A stretch of DNA of 10,807 nt from Methanobrevibacter sp. (lineage in GTDB: Archaea > Methanobacteriota > Methanobacteria > Methanobacteriales > Methanobacteriaceae), in NCBI GenBank assembly GCA_030539985.1, contig JAUNXD010000036.1:1-10807 (forward strand). The letters are read 5' to 3'. Positions within the stretch are counted from its first letter, which is position 1; each line of letters begins with the position of its first letter. The notes beneath the pieces are model-generated. The model searched no databases and had not been told where the DNA came from. It worked only from the letters and a program-made list of their open reading frames with translations. The position numbers and the translations under genes were made by a program. Shown here in pieces: positions 5,438 to 10,807 of the stretch.

Positions 5438-6340
5438 CTAATAATCTTTAACCGAACCAGTTAGATTTTCCATATCCTCCAATAAGTTTTTAACCTCATC
5501 ACTTGACTCTTCAGAAGAACTGATGTTGATAACCAGTTCATTTGTCAAATCTTCTATCTGATTGATGATTCTTTTCATTACATTAATTTTATCGGCAATT
5601 TCATTTTGAATCCTTGGAGTGTCCTCAACTGCCAAATCAATAATGCTTAATGCCGATTCCACCTGTGCATTGAACAGTTTTTCGGATTTGTCGATGATTG
5701 ATATGAACCTGTCATATGTCAATTGAGGCGGTTCAAATCGTTTTTTAATCAGGTCACGCACTGCTCTGTTTTTAACATCAAATATTATTTTTAAATTATT
5801 GATTTCCTTTTCATGGACTTCAAGAGAGCTGATTTTATCATCATAATTAATTTCAGCTTCACTGTTCTTTTGAGGTGTTTTATCTGATACAGGTTTCTGT
5901 TTTGCCTCAACAGTCTTTGTGTAACGGCCGACTCTGAAAATGCGATACAGGTAAGTCAGTGGCACTATGAATAATATTAATAAAACAACCATTGCAGGAA
6001 CATTTCTTGCAAATACAAAGGGTACACTAACGCAGATTAAAACCACATAAAACAAACCAACTATCCACGGCAATGATTCATTAATGAGCAATATGTCCTG
6101 TGAGTCTCCAAAGCCTCTCTTGAGTCTGACTTTTGAAGCTGCCTTTGACAATGGAGCATACTGCAATATCTCATCATCAGACAATATGCCCTCTCTCGGC
6201 TCTATGATTAACCTTACATCAGATAGGGTTTCACTGCATTTAACCAGATTTCCACTGCTGTCATATGCCTTTGATTGTTTGAAAGTCAATGGAGCGGTTA
6301 ATCTTTTAATTTCACTGGATTTTGGAGTTTCAATTGACAT
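5438..6340 (-). CDS. XpaC-like membrane protein
   Basis: 300 residues: a polar N-terminal region with IIEPREGILSDDEILQYAPL (45-64), two membrane helices at about 92-110 and 115-133, a charged linker, and a C-terminal helical domain with the conserved XpaC pattern RFEPPQLTYDRFISIIDK (201-218) followed by LFNAQVESALSII. The family is named after a Bacillus gene affecting 5-bromo-4-chloroindolyl phosphate hydrolysis, but its real role is unknown; it is repeatedly paired with telA. Here it opens the operon. A GTGGAT-like ribosome binding site precedes the ATG. The helical tail may bind the TelA-like coiled coils; that is inference. The XpaC assignment rests on the C-terminal motif and the neighbour. 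Confidence 0.78.
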   Translation of the reverse strand: MSIETPKSSEIKRLTAPLTFKQSKAYDSSGNLVKCSETLSDVRLIIEPREGILSDDEILQYAPLSKAASKVRLKRGFGDSQDILLINESLPWIVGLFYVVLICVSVPFVFARNVPAMVVLLILFIVPLTYLYRIFRVGRYTKTVEAKQKPVSDKTPQKNSEAEINYDDKISSLEVHEKEINNLKIIFDVKNRAVRDLIKKRFEPPQLTYDRFISIIDKSEKLFNAQVESALSIIDLAVEDTPRIQNEIADKINVMKRIINQIEDLTNELVINISSSEESSDEVKNLLEDMENLTGSVKDY

Positions 6341-6362
6341 TTATCCACTTCCATAAGTAATA

Positions 6363-6400
6363 TGAAAATATATTTGGATGAATGTATTTTTAAACCTTTT
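6363..6400 (-). promoter_or_regulatory. Probable promoter of the XpaC/TelA operon
   Basis: The 75-base gap between the deacylase stop and this operon holds two TATA-like elements on the minus strand: AAATATATTTT (about 6365-6375), which would give an almost leaderless transcript, and TTTAAAAATA (about 6385-6395) after an AAAGG, which would give a leader of about 20 bases with a ribosome binding site. The second fits better. Read-through from the upstream operon is also possible. Confidence 0.35.
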
Positions 6401-6415
6401 GTATTCAATTTGTTA

Positions 6416-6856
6416 TTAATCGAATTCCTTTTCCAAAAGTATTGTGACAGGTCCGTTATTTAAAAGTTTCACTTTCATGAATGCGCCGAACTCACCGGTT
6501 TCAACATCAACAAACTCCCTGCATTTTTCAGCAAAATAATCAAACAGCTCTGTTGCCTTATCAGGTGCAAGAGCCTTATGGAAAGATGGTCTGTTCTTTT
6601 TTGTATGAGCATATAACGTGAATTGAGGAACAAGCAACAGTTTGCCTCCAATGTCTATGACGGATCTGTTCATCCTTTCATTTTCATCATGAAATATTCT
6701 TAGTTTTGCAAGTTTTCGGGCCAGATAATCGGCCTCTTTTGTAGTATCATTTTCACCAAAACCTACCAGAACCATTAATCCGTCCTGAATCTTACCGACA
6801 ATTTTATCTTCAACTTCCACACTTGCAGAAGTAACCCTTTGAACAACAAGCTTCAT
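6416..6856 (-). CDS. dtd: D-aminoacyl-tRNA deacylase, DTD1 type
   Basis: Cuts D-amino acids (and glycine mischarged on tRNA-Ala) from tRNA, protecting translation. At 146 residues it matches the bacterial/eukaryotic DTD1 family. Markers are MKLVVQRV at the start, the GPVT motif of the active site in NNGPVT (133-138), and PQFTLYA at 77-83, where the standard motif is SQFTL; Thr80 is kept but the Ser is replaced by Pro. The start ATG follows the TAG of the sstT gene with no gap, and AGGTGAT lies inside that gene, so it is the last gene of an mdh-sstT-dtd unit. Most archaea use the unrelated DTD2 enzyme, so a bacterial-type copy in a methanogen suggests transfer. The family is certain; the effect of the Ser-to-Pro change is not known. 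Confidence 0.94.
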   Translation of the reverse strand: MKLVVQRVTSASVEVEDKIVGKIQDGLMVLVGFGENDTTKEADYLARKLAKLRIFHDENERMNRSVIDIGGKLLLVPQFTLYAHTKKNRPSFHKALAPDKATELFDYFAEKCREFVDVETGEFGAFMKVKLLNNGPVTILLEKEFD

Positions 6857-8113
6857 CTAATCACCTTTTGCAAATTCACCTAAAAAATTAACGGGCTCAC
6901 CATTCTTTGCCCTGTCATAGTATTCCGCCGTGGCTGAAAACAATGCATCCCCTGCAGAGTTTAGAGCGGTTTCACAGGAATCCTGAATAACACCAATTAT
7001 GAATCCAACGGCCACCGCCTGCATGGATATGTCTGCACCAATTCCAAACAGTGAACATGCCATCGGTATGAGCAGCAGCGAACCTCCCGCAACACCGGAA
7101 GCTCCGTAAGCGCCTAATGTTGCAATAATGCTCAGGAATATGGCAAGAGGTATTGAAACCGAAATGCCCAATGCATGGCAAACGGCCATTGACATTACTG
7201 TAATCGTTACGGCTGCACCTTCTGTGTTAATTGTTGCACCTAAAGGAATGCTTATTGAGTATAAATCCTCATCAAGGCCTAAACGTTTGCACAGATTCAT
7301 GTTTACCGGAATATTTGCCGCTGAACTTCTTGAAAAAAATGCGGTGATGCCGCTTTCCCTTAGACATGTCAGTACCAACGGATAAGGGTTGCGTTTTAAT
7401 GCAACACCCGCAATAATCGGGTCGGTTACAAAAGCGACAATGGCAATGCAGGAAACTAAAAGCAGAATCAGTTGACCGTAGCTGGTAAAAATATTCAAAC
7501 CGTTTTGGGAAACTGAAGTGAATACCAAACCCATTATACCTATCGGTGCACACTGGATAATTCCCTGAACAATTTTTGTTATTGCTTTGGACACGTCTGA
7601 CAAAATGTCTTTTGTAGTGTCATTTGCAACGGATTTCAAAGCAATGCCGAATACAACAGACCAGAACAGTATTCCCAGATATTCCCCATCGATTAACAGC
7701 TGAATCGGATTGGTAACCATCTTTAAAATAAGTCCTGAAAGAACTTCATCTACCCCTGATGGAACTGCAGTCGCATTGGAAACAACTGCACTGTTGAGAG
7801 GCATTGAAACAGGAAAGAGCGTAGTTCCCACCACCGCAACAACGGCCGCCAAAAATGTACTGAACAAATAAAATATGATAACAGTTTTGAATCTGGACCC
7901 GATACCTTTTTTAGCTTTCGAGATTGCAGATGCCACCAAAACAAATACCAAAAGCGGAGCGATAGCCTTAAGTGATCCTACAAACAGCTCACCTGGAAAT
8001 CCGATGAATTGATATTCCGGTAAAAAAATTCCCAAAACAGTACCAATTGCCAAACCGATTATAATTTTTAAAATAAGACTTGATTCAGTCCATTTTTTAA
8101 TGAAATTGCTCAT
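6857..8113 (-). CDS. sstT: Sodium/serine-threonine symporter, SstT type
   Basis: A sodium-coupled transporter of the dicarboxylate/amino acid:cation symporter family, expected to import L-serine and L-threonine across the cytoplasmic membrane. 418 residues, close to E. coli SstT (414). The protein is hydrophobic throughout, with the two re-entrant loop signatures: TAFFSRSSAANIPVN (about 257-271, the serine-rich motif) and ASGVAGGSLLLIPMAC; SIPLGATINTEGAAVTI and GVIQDSCETALNSAGD are also characteristic. The match is to SstT rather than to glutamate or C4-dicarboxylate members, judged from these motifs. It begins 10 bases after the malate dehydrogenase stop with GGCGGT as ribosome binding site, and its stop abuts dtd. 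Substrate specificity is inferred. Confidence 0.92.
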   Translation of the reverse strand: MSNFIKKWTESSLILKIIIGLAIGTVLGIFLPEYQFIGFPGELFVGSLKAIAPLLVFVLVASAISKAKKGIGSRFKTVIIFYLFSTFLAAVVAVVGTTLFPVSMPLNSAVVSNATAVPSGVDEVLSGLILKMVTNPIQLLIDGEYLGILFWSVVFGIALKSVANDTTKDILSDVSKAITKIVQGIIQCAPIGIMGLVFTSVSQNGLNIFTSYGQLILLLVSCIAIVAFVTDPIIAGVALKRNPYPLVLTCLRESGITAFFSRSSAANIPVNMNLCKRLGLDEDLYSISIPLGATINTEGAAVTITVMSMAVCHALGISVSIPLAIFLSIIATLGAYGASGVAGGSLLLIPMACSLFGIGADISMQAVAVGFIIGVIQDSCETALNSAGDALFSATAEYYDRAKNGEPVNFLGEFAKGD

Positions 8114-8123
8114 TCAACCGCCT

Positions 8124-9074
8124 TTATAAATTTAAAATATCCAAAACTTCATGTGTTGCTTCTCTGACTGTTTTGGCAGCTTCGAGAAATTCCTTTTTCT
8201 CAATGTCGTTCATATGAATCGGAACAATCATTGCAATTCCCTTTTTGTTAATTACTGCAGGAACGCCAAGGGATACATCCTCAACCCTTTCGATTTCACC
8301 ATCAAGATAACTGCTAACTGTTAAAACCCTATGGGTATCTGTAATTATTGTTGAAATCAAGTTGGAAATAGCAAAAGCCGGACCGTATTCAGTTGCTCCC
8401 TTTTTAGAAATAATGGTATTGCCTGCACTTTTCAGCCGTTCAACCAATGCAGTGATGTCCAAATCCACATACTCAACGAAATACTTGAGAGGGATACCTC
8501 CAATTGTTGTTGAACTTAAAAGAGGAACCATATGATCGCCATGCTCCCCGATTACACGTGTATGGACTTCTGAGCTGTTGATGTCGATTTGCCTTGAGAA
8601 ATAGTTTTTCAGCCTAAGTGAATCCAAATGATTTCCAACACCAATCACCTTGCTCTTTTTAAATCCTGATGCTTTGAGAGCTACTGTTGTCATTACGTCA
8701 ACGGGATTGGTAACAACCAGTATGATTGAATCCGGAGAAAAATCAGCAATCTTTTTTGAATAATAACTTACTATTCTTGCATTCGGAACCGCCAAATCCA
8801 GTCTTTTCATTCCTTTTTCCCTTGGAATTCCTGCTGCGATAAGAACAATATCGGAGCCTGCAATCTGCCTGAAATCAGAAGTTGGCGTTAACTTGCAATC
8901 AATATCACGAGCTGCAAGTGCATCATACATATCATAAGTTTCCCCTTTTGCCTTTTCAACACTTTCAGGCCTTGAAAACATTACAATCTCATCAACTGTA
9001 TCCTCACTTGCAAGGGTAAATGCAACATTTTTACCAATGATTCCGGTTGCTCCTAAAATACTAACTTTTACCAT
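8124..9074 (-). CDS. mdh: Malate dehydrogenase, MJ0490-like
   Basis: Interconverts oxaloacetate and malate, a step of the incomplete reductive TCA branch used by these methanogens for biosynthesis. 316 residues of the lactate/malate dehydrogenase superfamily: nucleotide loop GATGIIG (8-14), substrate-loop GIPREKGMKRLD with Arg85 and Arg91, NPVDVMT (123-129), HLDSLRL with Asp151 and Arg154, and GEHGD (176-180) with catalytic His178. Arg85 in the loop favours malate over lactate. Ser34-Arg35 at the end of the second strand resembles the Gly-Arg of MJ0490 and suggests NADPH use (inference). No ribosome binding site is present and the TATA box lies about 25 bases before the ATG, so the mRNA is probably leaderless. 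First gene of the mdh-sstT-dtd unit. Confidence 0.93.
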   Translation of the reverse strand: MVKVSILGATGIIGKNVAFTLASEDTVDEIVMFSRPESVEKAKGETYDMYDALAARDIDCKLTPTSDFRQIAGSDIVLIAAGIPREKGMKRLDLAVPNARIVSYYSKKIADFSPDSIILVVTNPVDVMTTVALKASGFKKSKVIGVGNHLDSLRLKNYFSRQIDINSSEVHTRVIGEHGDHMVPLLSSTTIGGIPLKYFVEYVDLDITALVERLKSAGNTIISKKGATEYGPAFAISNLISTIITDTHRVLTVSSYLDGEIERVEDVSLGVPAVINKKGIAMIVPIHMNDIEKKEFLEAAKTVREATHEVLDILNL

Positions 9075-9091
9075 AAGATAATATTGGTTTT

Positions 9092-9102
9092 CAATATAAA
9101 AA
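9092..9102 (-). promoter_or_regulatory. TATA box of the mdh operon (leaderless)
   Basis: The minus strand reads TTTTTATATTG. Its centre, about 9097, is 23-25 bases from the ATG at 9074, so the transcript should begin at or beside the start codon. The lack of any Shine-Dalgarno sequence agrees. Confidence 0.55.
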
Positions 9103-9124
9103 TAACTTGCGAATTTAAATTTTA

Positions 9125-9142
9125 ATTGTTAAAATTAACAAT
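9125..9142. promoter_or_regulatory. Dyad in the mdh promoter region
   Basis: ATTGTTAA and TTAACAAT are perfect 8-base arms around AA. The dyad lies just upstream of the mdh TATA box. A similar TTGTT/AACAA dyad is found at 9195-9208. It is a possible operator for a transcription regulator, with the caveat that the DNA is AT-rich. Confidence 0.4.
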
Positions 9143-9194
9143 AATTAAAAAATTTTTTATAAAAATACTAGAAAAACTTAATAAATAATTGACT

Positions 9195-9208
9195 TTGTTT
9201 AATAACAA
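9195..9208. promoter_or_regulatory. Second dyad, before the 9256 gene promoter
   Basis: TTGTT and AACAA flank TAAT. The dyad adjoins the TATA box at 9211-9218, where a bound protein could block TBP/TFB. The 12-base sequence TAACAATAATTA containing its right arm also occurs at 9136-9147 beside the first dyad. Confidence 0.35.
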
Positions 9209-9210
9209 TA

Positions 9211-9218
9211 ATTATATT
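9211..9218 (+). promoter_or_regulatory. TATA box of the 9256-10722 operon
   Basis: ATTATATT lies about 25 bases before a predicted start near 9240. That leaves a short leader carrying GAGATGAT (9244-9251), a weak ribosome binding site 4 bases before the ATG. Confidence 0.45.
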
Positions 9219-9255
9219 ACTAAAGCAAATCAAAATTAAATTAGAGATGATTTAA

Positions 9256-9903
9256 ATGGCTGAAGAATTGAAACTTGAAACCAAATGTTATGACGCTAAC
9301 GAATATGGGTATCTCTATGGGCTAAATCAGAAAATCCCCGATGATGAATTTGAAAAGGTAAAGCCATATTTCAGGAAATTCAAAAGAATGGATTTTGTAG
9401 AGGGAAACGTTCAAGTTACCGGAAGGCCTGAAGGATGGAGATGTCTTGAAAAGGATGTTTCAAAAGTTGAAGAAATACTTGGAATAACAAATACATTGGA
9501 GTCAAGGCAGAATAAAGTTACAGAAGCATTCAAAGACCCTATTAAAAAAGCTCAACTTATAGACAAATCATATGAATGGCTTAAAATGCTGTTTGAAAAG
9601 ACAGGCACAAGACCCGAACAGGATCTCTCAAGGCTTGCGGTTCACTCAACTAAAATTTATGATCCGAATGACAGTTTCAAAAATGGAATGGAAGAAGGTG
9701 AGGGAGAACTGTTCATATACACCCCTCATGGCATGTGGTATATTATCAATAACTGCGGGGAGTTTTCAGACAAATCTTTAAACAACGTGAAAACACCTCA
9801 GGGAGGAGCGGTAGGTCACAGACTGATGTATGACGATTTGATTGATAGACTGATAAGAATATATTCTGAAGAAAATCTATATACCGGTGAAAAGTTATAC
9901 TAA
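9256..9903 (+). CDS. Hypothetical protein, 215 residues
   Basis: No family is recognised. The protein is soluble, acidic at the N-terminus and mixed helix/strand, with no signal peptide or membrane segment. Landmarks are a Tyr-rich start (YDANEYGYLYGL, 12-23), a helical middle (about 84-115), a conserved-looking ELFIYTPHGMWYIINNCG (151-168) and GGAVGHRLMYDDLIDRLI (183-200). Cysteines at 11, 63 and 167 and the histidines at 158 and 188 could bind a ligand, but no motif proves it. The start has a weak GAGATGAT ribosome binding site; MAEELKLE is a natural beginning. It lies 21 bases before the amidohydrolase gene on the same strand with a good ribosome binding site between, so the two likely form an operon. 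Function unknown. Confidence 0.75.
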   Translation: MAEELKLETKCYDANEYGYLYGLNQKIPDDEFEKVKPYFRKFKRMDFVEGNVQVTGRPEGWRCLEKDVSKVEEILGITNTLESRQNKVTEAFKDPIKKAQLIDKSYEWLKMLFEKTGTRPEQDLSRLAVHSTKIYDPNDSFKNGMEEGEGELFIYTPHGMWYIINNCGEFSDKSLNNVKTPQGGAVGHRLMYDDLIDRLIRIYSEENLYTGEKLY

Positions 9904-9924
9904 TTATATAGGTGGTTTAATCAT

Positions 9925-10722
9925 ATGCAAAAGATTATAAATGCACATTGTCACATTTATCCTGAAAAAATAGCGGACAAAGCAGTAGTTGGAATAAGGG
10001 ATTTCTATGATTTGGACATGTCCCTTAACGGTAAACTGGATGATTTGATAAGAGACGGCAGTGAAGTTGGAGTAACCCATTATCTTGTGCACTCAGTTGC
10101 AACAACCCCAAAACAGGTAAAATCAATCAACGAATTCATTGCCGAATCCGTAAACACACATCCAGATTTATTCACAGGCTTTGGAACCCTTCACCCAGAC
10201 AGTGAAGATATTCAGGGCGATTTTGATTATCTGATTGAATTGGGTTTGAAAGGAGTCAAGCTGCATCCCGATTTCCAGCAGTTTTCCATGGATGATGAGC
10301 GTGCATTCAGGATAGGTGAAGTTGTAAATGACGGTAACGTCCCTATGCTTGTTCACTGCGGTGATTTCAGATACAATTATTCAAATCCAAAACAGATAAA
10401 GGCATTTTTAGAGAAATTTCCAGAATTAACATTCATTGGAGCTCATTTTGCAGGATGGAGCATGTGGGAAGAGGCAACACGTCAGTTGTCAGGATATGAA
10501 AACTTATATGTTGACTTAAGCTCAAGCTTATATGCCCTAAGTCCTGAAACTGCACTGGAATTGATCCATGCCTACGGTGCCGACAGAGTATTGTGGGGAA
10601 CCGACTATCCGATGTGGGAATCCGTCAGTGAAATGGAATACTTTAATAAAATTGATTTAACCGATAACGAAAGACAGCAGATTCTTTATGAAAACGCTGC
10701 TAAAATACTTAAACTTGAATAG
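9925..10722 (+). CDS. Metal-dependent amidohydrolase (Amidohydro_2 family)
   Basis: 265 residues forming a TIM-barrel hydrolase of the amidohydrolase superfamily, Amidohydro_2 group (related to ACMSD and uracil-5-carboxylate-type decarboxylases). Metal-binding and catalytic residues are visible: the HxH motif NAHCHIYP (His8, His10), GVKLHP (Lys112, His114), VHCGD (His144), GAHFAGW (His174) and GTDYPMWE (Asp227). All are intact, so an active enzyme is expected, probably with one zinc. The substrate cannot be deduced; it could be a hydrolase or a non-oxidative decarboxylase. The ribosome binding site AGGTGGT at 9910-9916 is 8 bases before the ATG. A hairpin terminator begins within the last codons. 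Second gene of an operon with the 215-residue unknown protein. Confidence 0.88.
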   Translation: MQKIINAHCHIYPEKIADKAVVGIRDFYDLDMSLNGKLDDLIRDGSEVGVTHYLVHSVATTPKQVKSINEFIAESVNTHPDLFTGFGTLHPDSEDIQGDFDYLIELGLKGVKLHPDFQQFSMDDERAFRIGEVVNDGNVPMLVHCGDFRYNYSNPKQIKAFLEKFPELTFIGAHFAGWSMWEEATRQLSGYENLYVDLSSSLYALSPETALELIHAYGADRVLWGTDYPMWESVSEMEYFNKIDLTDNERQQILYENAAKILKLE

Positions 10723-10754
10723 TGTTCAACACTATTTTCTCCTTTTCTTTTTAA
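10718..10754 (+). terminator. Hairpin terminator overlapping the amidohydrolase stop codon
   Basis: AATAGTGTT (10718-10726) and AACACTATT (10728-10736) are perfect 9-base arms around a single C; realistically the stem is eight pairs with a TCA loop. A T/C-rich tract, TTCTCCTTTTCTTTTT, follows. The stop codon TAG lies in the left arm. This is unusually like a bacterial intrinsic terminator for an archaeal gene. Confidence 0.7.
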
Positions 10755-10774
10755 AGTTAGATAGGATTGGACGA

Positions 10775-10807
10775 TTACTCGTCCGCACCCTCTTTGGAAC
10801 CGTACGT
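10775..10807 (-). CDS. Possible 3' end of a minus-strand gene
   Basis: Read leftwards from the edge, one frame gives TYGSKEGADE and then TAA at 10775-10777. The stretch is markedly richer in G+C than the neighbouring intergenic DNA, which fits coding sequence, and an acidic C-terminus is plausible. The other two minus-strand frames also stay open (one stops at 10732-10734), so frame and end are uncertain, and no family can be named from ten residues. The stretch also contains GGACGA and TCGTCC (10769-10784) as a 6-base hairpin with a 4-base loop, which could instead be part of a terminator or structured RNA. Confidence 0.3.
   Translation of the reverse strand, partial: TYGSKEGADE

Overview
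The window looks like a piece of a methanogenic archaeon of the Methanobacteriales, most likely Methanobrevibacter or a close relative. The signs are very AT-rich intergenic DNA, archaeal-type TATA boxes, GGTGAT/GGAGG-type ribosome binding sites mixed with apparently leaderless starts, an MJ0490-like malate dehydrogenase, and at the left edge a signal peptide typical of the secreted adhesin-like proteins of these organisms. The genus is inferred from these features, not from a database match.

Layout. Bases 1-100 hold the start of a secreted protein gene read leftwards, with a TATA box and a 5' leader that can form a hairpin. An AT-rich gap of about 460 bases follows. A Cys-rich YkgJ-like protein (587-1132, +) is followed by the remains of a small secreted protein broken by an in-frame TGA (1142-1342, +). 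Family 1 uracil-DNA glycosylase (1344-2003, -) is divergent from a zinc-ribbon membrane protein (2059-2598, +), which is directly followed by a 55-residue ORF (2599-2766, +).

From 6340 down to 2769 five minus-strand genes lie head to tail with gaps of 2-12 bases: an XpaC-like membrane protein, a zinc-ribbon membrane protein, a TelA/toxic-anion-resistance-family coiled-coil protein, a small four-helix membrane protein, and a Nim/pyridoxamine-oxidase-like flavin protein. This is the best candidate in the window for a poorly described multi-protein system. It probably acts at the cell envelope.

A second minus-strand unit, 9074-6416, joins malate dehydrogenase, a SstT-type sodium/serine-threonine symporter and D-aminoacyl-tRNA deacylase, with a 10-base gap and then a 0-base gap. 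It links central carbon metabolism, amino acid uptake and protection of translation from D-amino acids. The 181-base divergent region to its right carries two similar dyads, one near each promoter. To the right, a protein of unknown function (9256-9903, +) and a metal-dependent amidohydrolase (9925-10722, +) form a two-gene operon that ends in a strong hairpin terminator overlapping the stop codon. The last bases may contain the end of a further minus-strand gene.

Several genes here (ung, the XpaC/TelA pair, the Nim-like gene, sstT, dtd) belong to families that are mainly bacterial. That fits the extensive gene exchange known for gut methanogens, but transfer was not tested here.
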